From assembly GCA_945859605.1 (NCBI GenBank), contig OX243815.1, positions 36,385,051-36,449,050 of the forward strand: DNA of 64,000 nucleotides, given 5' to 3'. Numbering within the stretch: position 1 is the first letter of the stretch; each line of letters opens with the position of its first letter. The translations under genes were made by a program, and so were the position numbers. This stretch comes from Lumbricus rubellus (Eukaryota; Annelida; Clitellata; Crassiclitellata; Lumbricidae). Positions 25,481 to 37,001 of the stretch are shown here, one piece after another. The notes under the pieces were generated by a model. The model saw only the letters and a program-made list of their open reading frames with translations. It was not told where the DNA came from and did not search any database.

Positions 25481-25753
25481 GATCACAAGTTATAATGTTA
25501 TAATCACAAGTTATAATGTTATAATCACAAGTTATAATGTTATAATCACATGTTATAATGTTATAATCACAAGTTATAATGTTATAATCACAAGTAATAA
25601 TGTTATAATCACATGTTATAATGTTATAATCACAAGTTATAATGTTATAATCACAAGTAATAATGTTATAATCACAAGTTATAATGTTATAATCACAAGT
25701 TATAATCACAAGTTATAATGTTATAATTACAAGTTATAATGTTATAATCACAC
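25481..25753. repeat. 21-bp minisatellite, about 13 units
   Basis: The unit ATAATGTTATAATCACAAGTT is repeated with only single-base changes (CATG for CAAG, AATAAT for TATAAT) and one shortened unit near 25,695. The period is divisible by three, so open frames (7-residue repeats) appear on both strands. These are not genes. Confidence 0.95.
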
Positions 25754-28221
25754 GACATTGCAATCTGCTTCTGCAACGAAGATGCAAGTTATGGTGTCAC
25801 ATGATCGTGAGAACTCTCAGATCAATACATTTGCATATCTATGCTTGTCTCTGTACTGGAGACCTATGCACTTGTTTTTGAGACCTAAGTACTTGTATAT
25901 GAGACTTAAGTACTTGAGACCATCACACTTGTACTCATTTCTGTCAATTTTGATACCTGCGTACTTGTGCTTGTTCTCGTACTTGGGACATGGTACTTTT
26001 AGTTGAAGCCCAAGTACGTTTCTGGCCCAAAATTCGGAAGCCCTCTTGCCAATATGTGCTTTACAGAGTCTTTGTTAGTCTTTTAGGTCTCAGATGGAGT
26101 CTCCTCATCTCTTCTTCCTCTGTAGGATGTTGAAACTCTTCTTGCACTTGGTTCCTTGTTTTTGACCAAACTCTCTTAAACTTTGACTTGCAAAACGATT
26201 TTTACTTGCTTGCAACCATTCGTTTGAAACCTTGTGTTTTATGTCAGAGTCTCATATGGCTGTGCACAGCTGCTGCAGAATGGCTCTGTCTCCTCAAGTT
26301 CACATGCTGCTTATTAACAGCTTTTGCAGATCTATATCTGCTGGGTGCATGGCATACTGTGCATTAAGTGGATTCACATGTGAATGGGTCACGCGTCTAA
26401 ACAAGTCTCCACTCTTATTGAGTCAGGTCTAGAAATTCGAATTGAGTGAGCTGATGATTGCAAAACTCGATGGAATGAGCTTTGGTGTCAAAACACATGC
26501 AGAGGCATGGCAGGTTCCACGACGACCTCCTCTCTACCACTTCATCGACCAGTTCACATCGATCTGTGAGTTGAATTTGTTTCTGCTTCCACTCGGTCTG
26601 TACTGCGTTGTCAGTCAATCCAATGGTATGTTGCTGATGTAAACTGGTGTACGTTCAAGCTGCATTTCATCTGTTTTTCTTCCTCAATGTTGGTAACCTG
26701 AGTTGCCTGATCGTCTTTCGATATGACTACGATGATTATTTCATGTTGTTATCGACCAATGTTATGGTTACAGTTGATGCTGATATTAAACGTTGAAGCT
26801 GGGTGGAAGTGAAAGTGCTGAGCAACCATCAATAAGAATGATCTGACCAATATGCAATTCCATTAGGCATATAGTGCGTGCGATGAAATCCAAAGAAGTC
26901 AATAAACTTACAAGGAGAAAGCGAAAACTGGATTTTTCATAGCAGCATGGAAAATATGAACTCTCTGACTGACATTGTCTCTGTTTTCAGCGGTTGAATC
27001 ATAAAACCGTAGCAACTAGCAAGCAGTTATAATTATATGCAAGCAGTTATAATGATACGCAGCAGAAGTTCAGGTAGTCTATCTGCCTGGATTTGATAAT
27101 GATCGAGGACTTGCTTATTGGAAATTTTTTATTTGTGTAGAAAGGCAGTTTTAATTGACTGAGTGGTGGCTGCTTTAGTGCTTCTCAACCCCCTCTCCCA
27201 GCCTCAATGATTTTTATCAATGATGTTTTTGCAGATAGTCTTTTGAATTGAAGATGAGTGAATGACAATGAGTCATTTTGGAGGCTTGCAATGCTGAAAT
27301 GTCATGTACTTTCATAATGGACACTAATCTGATTAGAATAATGAATAGGCCTACTGAGTCATGAATTGCATGACAAAGGTGTCACTGTCCCTGTTATTAG
27401 ACAATGACTAGTGTGGATACGTGGCTTGGTATGGTATTGTGTAATGACAATGACTGGATTTTGAGTTGCCATGCATAGTGTTTTCTTGTCTTTATTTCAA
27501 GCTTTTTACACGAACTATATGACAAAGTTTTAAAGGACATAAAAATCTTAAATTTTACTCACAAATATTTAAGCACTGTCACTAGCGGATTTATTTTTAC
27601 TTGAATTTATGTGCAGTGAATTTCAAAAGGAATTTGCATGGATTAATTAAAAAAATTTCACGAGACCCCGTCAGAGACTCATTTGCTGCATGACCAGCAG
27701 GAAGAGCTCCACTTCACTTACACAGTTGACATTTTCTCTACTCTTGCCTTGACAGGTTTCACAGTCTCTTCATGAATTAAATAGTCGGACTGAATTGGCC
27801 AAGTCAAGCTGTTTTCACTGCCCAACAAATATTATTAAATCTGTGACATGTGCTATTACGAACATATCGCCATCCATGTCACATCAAAATTTTCTCTTTT
27901 GTGAATGTTTGAAAGATACTATGAACATTGCCACTATGAACATTTCATGCGATTTGCTGAGTCCAATTACTAGAGTGCTTATTGCGCTAGTATTTGATGC
28001 CCTTAAATAACTGATTCATCAAGGAAATATTTGTAAATTACTAAAAGCCACTGATATCACTTGGACTTTATATTTGTGAGCGTTATTAAATTTGCCATAA
28101 ATTTTGATTGCCTTAGCTCATATTGCTTTCTAGGTCATGCTGTAGGCACTGGTCTGAACGTGCTTTGCATTTGAACATTATTACAACGCTGTTTTCAAGT
28201 ATTTCTAGAGCCTCGTACTTG
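25754..28221. other. non-coding stretch
   Basis: A weak repeat of GAGAC(C/T)TAAGTACTTGTAT-type units lies at 25,857-25,920. No gene is recognised in the remainder. Confidence 0.5.
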
Positions 28222-28470
28222 TATGTTTGTATGTGCACCTGTTATAGTGCCCCTTCAAGCTCTATCTACTCAGAGGCGCTCCCGAATGCAGAGCGGACAC
28301 TGCATTGGAGTTTCACGCCGAAGTTAGGAAGAATGTTATTTCTAAATGTGTTGGCGGAGCAAGTTAATGGCAGATACTCTAGCACCTCTTTACCTTACAT
28401 GATATGTTGTTGTGAGTTGTTAGTTTTCCTTCTATCACCGTTATGTATCTCGATTCAAACCTGCAGCACA
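28222..28470 (-). mobile_element. degenerate tRNA-SINE, second copy of the 7.6-kb family
   Basis: Positions 28,222-28,325 match the body of the SINE at 7,640-7,735: GTATGTGCAC, CCTTCAAGCTCT, CTACTCAGAGG, GACACTGCAT and GAGTTTCACGC occur in the same order. A weak B-box-like CGATTCAAACCTGCAGC lies at 28,450-28,466, matching the tRNA head in reverse orientation. The centre is diverged or interrupted. Confidence 0.6.
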
Positions 28471-28755
28471 GAAAGAAAAGTCAGATGTATATTATGCAGT
28501 ACTCTGCCACTAGTATGCAAATGGTTTGATTATAATCAGTTGTTAAGAAGATTTGCTGAGAACTTGACACTTAAAAGACTTGCTTGACCTTGGCAACAAT
28601 ACTCAACTATGTCTCATCCATTTTAGCAGCTGAGCTGTAGTTTCAAGCATGCAAGGTATGTCATATTGTAATTTCATTAGACTCGATTGTACCCCATGGC
28701 CAGCCAGCCAGACAGACTGCTGCTTTCGTTCACTGCATCTGACCGCTACACCTGT
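28471..28755. other. non-coding stretch
   Basis: Nothing recognised. Confidence 0.4.
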
Positions 28756-28844
28756 CTGTCTGTCTCTGTCTGTCTGTCTGTCTGTCTGTCCATCTGTCTG
28801 TCTGTCTGTCTGTCTGTCCATCTGTCTGTCTGTCTGTCTGTCCA

Positions 28845-28875
<31 letters not shown>

Positions 28876-28893
28876 GTCTGTCTGTCTGTCTGT
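28756..28893. repeat. (TCTG)n microsatellite
   Basis: About 34 TCTG units with several CATC or TCTC interruptions. Cys-Leu-Ser-Val repeat frames on one strand and Thr-Asp-Arg-Gln frames on the other are artefacts. Confidence 0.95.
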
Positions 28894-29107
28894 TCTGAGC
28901 TACCACTTAAATTAATTTGCATTCAGAATTAATAAGTTATGACTCTAGTTCGTGTCTTTCTATGTTCATAAAAAATACTTCTAAGAGAAACCTTGGTATA
29001 ATATATACCAATTGCATGTATAAACACACCAGTTGGTTACTAGCTTGATGCACTGCTATGAGCAGTATTGACACTAAATTATCCATCTTTGTTAACCTCT
29101 ATGTGTT

Positions 29108-29200
29108 TACATGCATATATATATATGCATAAAAATTGCATATATAATATATATATATATAATATTGTATATGTGTGTATATATACATGTATGTATATGT
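29108..29200. repeat. TA/TG-rich microsatellite
   Basis: Runs of ATATAT and GTGTATATATAC. The Ile/Tyr-rich frame over it is compositional. Confidence 0.8.
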
Positions 29201-29328
29201 GAATACCAGGTATGCTGTATATATGCATTTGTGTGTAATGGTTTTATAAATGGAAGCATGGATTATAATTGGGTTTCAAATATAGCAAAATAATTGACGT
29301 GATTGTTGTGATCTGTTCGTGCATATGA

Positions 29329-29484
29329 GACCTGGATGATGTGACCTATGAAGACTATGATGCCCTCGGCTTGCTGGATGGTTTATATTATGCAGAGAGA
29401 AGAGAATTTTCACAGAAATTTAGTGATAAAGACAGTTGTTCATTTGAACGTGTAGAGGATGTCAACAAGAACACAACCTTTTAT
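29329..29484 (+). CDS. weak candidate internal exon
   Basis: Between TGA at 29,325 and TAG at 29,488 a frame reads with coding-like composition: acidic and aromatic, for example DLDDVTYEDYDALGLLDG and later SFERVEDVNKNTT. A possible acceptor AG precedes ACCTGGATG and a possible donor GTAGGT lies at 29,485. No family is recognised, neighbouring exons are not identifiable, and the polypyrimidine tract is poor. It could be chance or a decayed element. Confidence 0.22.
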
Positions 29485-29650
29485 CAGTAGGTTGAGCACT
29501 TGATAATTATATGTAGAAGGTAAATTATATAGGTGAAGAAGGTGATCACCTCTCTGTGAGTTGTTTACATTTTATGTCATTTATTCTTCTGCATTGCAGT
29601 TCTTGTGTTGCAAGATTGTTCACCAAAGCAACAACAGCAGTGCTTTTATA

Positions 29651-30568
29651 TGTGACCCATCACCACAAAACCAGTCGCAACTTAACAAATTTTGTTTTTA
29701 GCACTCTCTTGCAGATGCTTTATTTACCTTTCCAAAACTGTTTACAGCTTTTCTATGTCTTGTATATAACTGAAGTTGCAGAATTTTTAATCTGATGGTA
29801 TACATAAACTGTTATTTGAGAAAACTGTGTGCAAAGTTAAGCTTTATGATTATAACATTGTATATTCTCCTTAGAAACAGCTATTTATATTGGACCGATT
29901 TAGATCAAATTTGGCAGCCATGTAGCTATACTCAGTGCAAATGTGTGTTCCAAATTTTTAACATGTCTTTCATTTCGAAGATTAAGTTTATTAAACAATA
30001 AACGAATAAACTAAGCACTTCATCCCTTGACCTGATGGTTATGTAAAATAGATCGAGTACGCATGCGTGGACTACATGTGACAATAATATAATTGGTCAG
30101 ATAGGTCAGATGGGTATCTGACCTATCAAACCTTCAGCCAACCCTAGCACAAGATTTTGTTATGCGCTCAGTGCTGTAGCGCAATTATATTATTGTCACA
30201 TGTAGTCACCCTCTTTCAGGCCAATCTTTGCACATATTAAATGCAAGAAGGTTATATTTTATTAATAGAACAGAAAAGAAGATTTTTTTGTCAAGACATG
30301 ATAAATCATGCGTTTCAATTCAATCTGTAACATAATTAAATATTGCAGGACATATAGTGAATAATCCTGACTTTCCACCTCGAAACATTTTTACACAGAT
30401 ATGTCTAAACAATAATTTTGTACGTTATTTCTATTAAGCATTATATTTTCATGCTTGTTTTTGCAATAATGTCAATTTCGACCGATTTGAGGTTTTCCTA
30501 TCGTTTTTTGTCATTTTCTACCTTGTAACATTTGTCACAAGCGACTGACTTTGATGTGATGGGTCACA
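29651..30568. mobile_element. 918-bp DNA transposon derivative with TGTGACCCATCA ends
   Basis: The left end TGTGACCCATCACCACAAAA and the right end, inverted (TGTGACCCATCACATCAAAG), form a 28-31 bp imperfect terminal inverted repeat that continues to CAGTCGC. A TA dinucleotide flanks both sides (29,649-29,650 and 30,569-30,570), which would fit a TA target duplication. Further inward, ATTGGACCGATTT at 29,889 is mirrored by AAATCGGTCGAAAT near 30,475-30,487. There is no transposase frame. A perfect 26-bp inverted repeat (30,070-30,207) lies inside. The superfamily is uncertain. Confidence 0.75.
30070..30207. repeat. 138-bp hairpin element with perfect 26-bp inverted repeat, nested
   Basis: Positions 30,070-30,095 (GACTACATGTGACAATAATA and on) are exactly inverted at 30,182-30,207. 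The loop holds GGTCAGATAGGTCAGATGGG and its partial complement ATCTGACCTATC. It sits near the middle of the larger palindromic element, so it is either that element's core or a nested insertion. Confidence 0.85.
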
Positions 30569-32310
30569 TAAATTATATCTGCTTGCTCTGAAACTCTCAC
30601 TGCCATAATGTGATACAAACTCAATTTTTTTATTTCTTTGACAGAATATGATAGCACTAAAACTAAATATGTGAATTGAAAAAGTTAATGAGATTTAGGT
30701 GATTTTTAGTAGCCTTTGTTTTAATAATTATTTTACTTTCCAGAGGATAGTGTTGCATTGTGTACTGCATATGCTATGAACGTGGTAGATGAAACATTGA
30801 AATACATGCAGCCATCTTTTGGTGTGCAGCTATTGGCAGCAAAAGAAAAACAGAGGTTTTCAATGCAAATAAATACTGGTTCCTGTTAAACACATGACAT
30901 TTAAGTTTCATAGATCTTCATTTCTACATTTTTCATAGACATTGTATTTGCACCTGCTCAGAAAAGATGTGGCAAGAGTTTTGAAAGATTTCCAGTTGGT
31001 TTCGGTTTTACAGGGAAACTCCGACTTTAGATGTTTGAGAGAAACAAATTTAAATTGTGTAGTCGATTTCCTGGAAGTGTGTCATCAAGGGATGGAACAC
31101 TTTTCATGGAATCAAGGCATCATTTCCGTAGTACAGCGCACGGATGCTCTTAATTGAAATTGTGCAGAAGTTCCTGCAAGTGTGGCCTCAATTGATGGAC
31201 TATTTTTATAGTTGTGTATTTATAGCAACAGATTTATGATTGCATATAATTTTAGTAACATAACTGACTTCGTCTGTCCATCAATAAAATTGGTTAAATC
31301 ATCGACGTTGGCATTGAAACAATCATCCAGGTATCAGTTTCCACTTGACTGCACTGATCAGTTTTTAAGAGATATTTATTAAAGACTGCATATCACAGTT
31401 TGTAGGGACTGCAGATGAGTTGATGATTCTAATCTCTCTGCTCTACAAGAAATAAGGTATTTTGTCATATTGTTGAGATTTGAATTTTAGCCATGAGCCT
31501 TAGATCTTCTGAACTTCATAATCACTTGTGTCGCTGATCAAGTTCTTTTTGCTTACCTTTCTTATTTTCTCTTCTTCGTTGTTCTGTTGGAACACGGAAT
31601 AAAACTTTAGGAGTAATTTTGAAATTTGAAGAAATTACAGATCATATTCATAACTTTGTGCAAAATGGCCTCTGCAGCTATTCAGTTGATATGCAGCATG
31701 AAGCTTTAAGATTAATTGAATATGATGGAACCAGGTAGAGGTTGAATTTTTACAATGATTTTTCCTATAGTATCAGTTGCATTACGAAGGGATTACGTAT
31801 TGATTACCATACATTGTACATAAAAACTTCATGGGATTAGATAACCATAACCATTGGGTGGTAGTAGTTGCAACGATCGTATGGGGCTTTGTCTCAAAGG
31901 TGAAATGCTTATAATGTAAGGTAGAGTTACTTGAGTGCATTCATTGTTTTATCATTTCTAAACATTGTGGATGAAACCGGATTCTGAAGCAATAGCATGT
32001 CTTCAAGTTTCAGCCGGATAGTTTCGGTCTGTGGAATTTCAGTTATATTATACGTGGATGAGTTTCGTGGAATGTCTGGAAACAATAAACAATAGAGGAT
32101 GTGCAGACAATACATAGATCGTTTTTTTGCGGCACAGTGACTGTTGCCAGACTGTTCATGTCAAACAACATCCTGGCATTTAGGATTGTAGGCATTTACT
32201 GAATGAGTTTGCATGTTAAGTTGTTAGCAGATTGAAGTAGTCTGATGCTTGCCAAGGAAATTTGCATTATCTTCAGACAAGCATTCATTTTACAGATATT
32301 GATTTCTGTC
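30569..32310. other. non-coding stretch
   Basis: No gene recognised; the 71-codon frame at 30,942-31,157 has no family features. Confidence 0.5.
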
Positions 32311-32390
32311 TGCCTCCTACTCCTCCTCCTTCTCCTATTCCTCCTCCTACTCCTCCTTCTCCTTCTCCTCCTATTTCTCCTCTTTTTCCT
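32311..32390. repeat. polypyrimidine tract (CCTCCT/TCTCCT)
   Basis: About 80 bp of C and T with few interruptions, read as a Pro/Ser-rich frame that is not a gene. Confidence 0.85.
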
Positions 32391-32679
32391 GTAAGAGCAC
32401 TGCTTCTAGACAAGTTCTCACTTTCAATTTCTATTCAGCCTTGATTTGCTGCTTTTCATAGTAAATGTCCATACAGAATTATTGCAGACGTTGTTGTGTT
32501 TGTGCACACAAGTCTTTGGAGAGAGACATGTCGAACAGATGAATTATCTATGCATAATATATATCAGTGCGTTTTATTTGGACTGAGACTTTGCAAAGTC
32601 TGGAAAGTGTGAAGTCGAGAAACAAGATGGTGGTAGAAAATGATTATACGTTACCTAGACCTGCAATACTGTGATGAGC

Positions 32680-32748
32680 TTATAAGTATCTTGAACGGGT
32701 GCTATATAAATTATGAAATCTTGAGTAATTGATTGATTGATTGATTAT
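32680..32748 (+). repeat. LINE-type 3' end followed by (ATTG)n
   Basis: AAGTATCTTGAACGGGTGCT then ATATAAAT leads into ATTGATTGATTG. The layout parallels the tails at 5,530 and 34,845. The rest of the element is not identifiable. Confidence 0.5.
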
Positions 32749-32965
32749 TATGTAGCTCCTTTGCAGTGTCATATCAATCAACTTATTCGTCAGCCATTTG
32801 ATTTCAGTGCATCACATGAAATTGTAGATTTCTTGATAGCTCATCTATTGGCTTAAAAGAAGATTGCTAAGGTTCATGGATTGCTTTTAAAAGACATTTG
32901 AGCGAGATGACCAGACTTATTTCGTCCACATCATAAACTGGATTCCTTTAGATTACCCTGTGAAC

Positions 32966-33777
32966 CATAGATTGAATATTCGTGACTTTAGGTTTTAATA
33001 TTCGTAAATATTCGTGAATATTAAGTTTTTTTAATATTCGTAAATATTCGTAAATATTCATTAACGAATTAAGGGGAACGATCGAAACCGCAATGTTACT
33101 CGGTTTTAGCACTTTAAGCTTCTGTATGTCTCTATGACATTCACTCGCATACAGGGCACGGTTGAATTAAAATATGCATTGCGCTTAATATGCTGAGATC
33201 AGGATACATTTTGCTTGCAATCTGGCACTATGATTTTCTGCGTTGGCATTTATATTTACGCATCCTGCTACACTGATATAAAACTACTTTATCAATATAC
33301 AGTTACTATTAAGCTTATGGGCATAATAGGCAGTTAAAGTTTATTTTTAATTTGGCCTACTATTGCTGCTGCTAGTCTTTCCATCGGTGAGGCAGTTCGG
33401 GGGGTGGGGGGGGGGCAGAAGTCAGACAAAGTGACTTACATTAAGTATTGAATGTGATATGAATGCCGCATGGCCACATTGACCAGACTCAGCAGAGACC
33501 TTGAAGGTTTTTTACAATAAAATCTATTATAGTTATTGTCACTTACTGGTATTATGTCTATGAGTAGAATAACTCAATTTTGTACAATTCATTAAGTAAA
33601 AGTTAAACATTTTCATAAATAACAAAATAAGAATTAAGAATTAAGAATTTCTTGAAAGAACAAGAATAAATAATTTTTTGAATATTATGAATATTAAGTT
33701 GGCAGTTTTAATATTCGTTAATATTCGTGAATATTTGAAAATCTTAATATTCATAATATTCTAATACTCAATCTATG
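32966..33777. mobile_element. 812-bp hAT-type element with perfect 8-bp target duplication
   Basis: The left end CATAGATTGAATATTCG and the right end AATACTCAATCTATG are inverted copies. CTGTGAAC flanks both sides (32,958-32,965 and 33,778-33,785). Inside both ends the motif AATATTCG(T)(A/G)A recurs many times (32,995-33,050 and 33,700-33,760). This is typical of subterminal transposase-binding repeats. A G-run of about 10 lies at 33,405-33,414. There is no coding capacity. Confidence 0.9.
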
Positions 33778-33785
33778 CTGTGAAC

Positions 33786-34559
33786 AACCCTCTGACTTGA
33801 CGCAGCATTCATGCATAAGATGGTGCTCTACTGCACTTGGCTTTTGAGTGGTGCTTTAGAAGTTTATGATTATGACGAGTGAATGCTTGGTGCTGCTGAG
33901 TTAAATTTCGAATTGGAAGATGAGATCTATGCTCTCATACTGACAGACTTTTCTTACCTGCCATTGTTATTAACTTTCTACAGTTCTGATCATGTAATTT
34001 GATGTCTTTGACTATTGTTTTAGTTCATGCACATTAATAAATCATAATTACTTGTTTGTGATCAGTTCAAGGTTGCAGTGTTTCAAGCCTTAGGTTTTAC
34101 ATCTTTTTCAGAACAACTTCTTGTTATATTTTAATGGTCTAAGTCATTTTGCCACTTAAGAGCTGGTCTAGTGTCCACTGAGATCAGCTCTTCATTGTTG
34201 GCTACCAATGCAGCTGATAAAACTCAGTGGGCCACTATCCTAACCACAGTTGTAGCCGTGACTTCTTGTCTAGCTCCCATGCTTTGCTTTCATCCATCCC
34301 AATAGATTTGTCTGACTTTGACATAACTTCACTTCATGTCCTTTTGAAACCTTAGTAGACAATAGGACATCACAGTGAATCACAGTTTGCTGTTACATGC
34401 ACATTATTCCTATTTACTTGACAGATGTTGAACAAAGTTCAGTCACTCTGATCTAGTTGTTGGTGATTATGTCACATCCACTTCGACCTATTCCCTCAGC
34501 AGTGGTGTCCATTTTTTAATGCGTGAAGCGGACTTCATACCATTCCACGAAAGATGTAA
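33786..34559. other. non-coding stretch
   Basis: Nothing recognised. Confidence 0.5.
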
Positions 34560-34890
34560 TCAATATCTAGAAATCAGCAGAAAATGTGTTAAGTTTGCTT
34601 CTGTTGCCCAAGTTAAGAAAAGTCGACCAAAACGCTGTACGATCTATGTTGTCCCTCCGTCATGCACTTCTATCACGTAGCACCGTGCCTTTTCTGTCGT
34701 TGGCCCTGCAACATGGAATGGGCTCCCTGTGGAACTATGTCTGATGCCTAGAGCCTTTGAGACTACATTCTACTCTGCTCTGAAGACTGTCCTCTTTAGC
34801 TGTGGTTGGGTCGGGAGCGCTTCTGAGTAGAAACTCTTGACGAGGTGCTATATAAATGTCTGAAATGAATGAATGAATGAATGAATGAGT
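34560..34890 (+). pseudogene. CR1/L2-type LINE, 3' end only, with (GAAT)n tail
   Basis: From 34,683 to 34,830 the frame reads FSVVGPATWNGLP and continues FETTFYSALKTVLF to a stop. This is the conserved C-terminal tail that follows the reverse transcriptase of CR1/L2-type LINEs (compare FSVSGPTAWNSLP in the 53.7-kb LINE). The non-coding tail GGAGCGCTTCTGAGTAGAAA, then GACGAGGTGCTATATAAAT, ends in GAATGAATGAATG at 34,865-34,887. All upstream reverse-transcriptase domains are missing, as expected for 5' truncation. Confidence 0.75.
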
Positions 34891-36640
34891 TGTCCATAGT
34901 AAAAATTCATATTACATATCTTATAGCCATTTTGAAACAGTTTGTGTTTGTTGCAGTGTAGAAAACAAGATGAGAAGGAGATGAACCAGCAAAGAAGATA
35001 CTGTGCTTGCTAATCCAAGTTGCTGCAGTGGAAAACACCGATAGGCCTGTGGGTCATGGTCCACATTTCGGTAAGAATTTACTGTTTCAAATGTCCTGTA
35101 ATGATCGACCGTATGATTCAGATGCATCAGTTATCAGCACTGTTGGATTACAAAAGGACCTTAGGTCTCGGTCTCAAATTGCCTTTGCTATACAATCTGT
35201 ACGCATGGATAGCTTTGGTTTCTTGAAATTTCCAAGATGAGGGCTGATCATCTATGTTGCTTTCATCGCTGGACAATTACTAGTTTGTCTAGTTACAGGA
35301 AGTCTTTATAAGTCCAAAGTCCCATTGTAAGACATTACAAAGATCTTATTACATTACCTATCATTATTGGTGATGTAGTTGGTGAAGGTAAGAGAGGAAG
35401 TAGTAGATTTCTCTTGGTCTGAACTCTGGCTTTATTTACTTCCAGGAAACATTTAAGTTTGCTACACTCCTAAATAACTGGGCTAAAGTTTCAAAACTGT
35501 TGAGTCACAGTGAATTGCATCGTCATCGGACGACGTCTTATTCCTCCTCCTGTGATGGTCCACTTAAGACTTCTGCAGCATATACCTAGATGCAACGGTT
35601 ATTTTCCATAAACTAACCTCTTGGATGATTTCTTGATGTTTACATGTGTAACACAAGTCGAAACATCACAGGACATAATGTCATAATGATTCCAGTTTCA
35701 GCTGACAAATAATTGTTAATGCGCAATTGCTGAATGGTATATGGCTGATGCATTTCTGTAGGTCATAGCACTAAACTTATATAAGGACTAGCATTCATAC
35801 CCAGCTTCATGAGTTTCCCACGTATGATTTTTCACAGCTTTGCATCAAATGACAAATCTGTTTGATTTGCATTTCAGCTTCGCCATGCGATCACTCACTT
35901 TGGCCATTAATGTGTGAAGGCGAATCTGGATTCAGCCGTGATTAAATATTACAGTGTACAAGTAGGATGCAATATATCGTTCTTTCGATTTATTTATTTA
36001 ATCTCATCTTTCAATGACAGTGTGTTTTCGATTTTATTGTCCCAGGAAGCCAAGTTCGTCAACAGAAACAACAGCAGGTGAATTTGCATGAGTTGCATGT
36101 TTAGCCTTTTGCATCATGTGATCTGTCAAGAGAAATGGTAATTTAAACTGGATTTAATGTGAACACATAATATTATTATTATCACAGTTCATCAAAATGA
36201 CAAGTTGCGCCAAGTTGGCCTTGAAATTCATCGCATAACGATGTGCAAAAATTTCATATTACTGCAGTGTCGCATTCACGAGTTTTTAGTGAGACAGACA
36301 AATACATGTATAAATAATAAATATAGGCTAAAAAAGGATAAACTTTGAGAAATATAGTTTAGATATTAATGAAGCTAGGCAAGGGAAAATGAAATATTGA
36401 TTAGCACAAATAATATGTTTATTTTGTTCCAGCATCGTGTACTTAAATTGGTTGATTAATTATTACAAAGCCATTGGTTATCCAATGAATTTAATGTTTT
36501 GTGGTGGTTGCCTAATGTTGCCCTGGTTGGTTGAAGCTGACCTCAACAGATGATAAGGACATCATCATGTCTCTATTGACTAGCACCTGCTTAATGCCTT
36601 ATATCAGTTTCATCGTATGTCTTGCTTTCTGCGTATATTA
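34891..36640. other. non-coding stretch
   Basis: No recognisable gene or repeat. Confidence 0.5.
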
Positions 36641-37001
36641 TTTATGTACTTCAGATCATCCCAATGATGTTGCAAGTTTATGTACTTCAGATCATCCCAA
36701 TGATGTTGCAAGTTTATGTACTTCAGATCATCCCAATGATGTTGCAAGTTTATGTACTTCAGATCATCCCAATGATGTTGCAAGTTTATGTACTTCAGAT
36801 CATCCCAATGATGTTGCAAGTTTATGTACTTCAGATCATCCCAATGATGTTGCAAGTTTATGTACTTCAGATCATCCCAATGATGTTGCAAGCTTTATGT
36901 ACTTCAGATCATCCCAATGATGTTGCAAGTTTATGTACTTCAGATCATCCCAATGATGTTGCAAGTTTATGTACTTCAGATCATCCCAATGATGTTGCAA
37001 G
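36641..37001. repeat. 36-bp minisatellite, ten near-perfect units
   Basis: Units start at 36,641, 36,677, 36,713, 36,749, 36,785, 36,821, 36,857, 36,894, 36,930 and 36,966. Each is TTTATGTACTTCAGATCATC followed by CCAATGATGTTGCAAG. The only difference I see is one inserted C at 36,893. The period is a multiple of three, so both strands are open over long spans (12-residue repeat LCTSDHPNDVAS in one frame). Confidence 0.97.

Noticed and set aside
25038..25718. Several long frames on both strands (Ile-, Asn/Ser-, Tyr-rich)
   Set aside because: They lie wholly in trinucleotide and 21-bp repeats; composition and mirrored frames show they are artefacts.
25481..25753. Possible CRISPR-like array
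   Set aside because: Units are directly tandem without unique spacers, and the DNA is eukaryotic. The same applies to 36,641-37,001.
36531..36920. Open frame with hydrophobic start and 12-residue repeats
   Set aside because: The unit is 36 bp, so all frames lacking a stop in one unit stay open, on both strands. There is no independent gene evidence; listed as a minisatellite.
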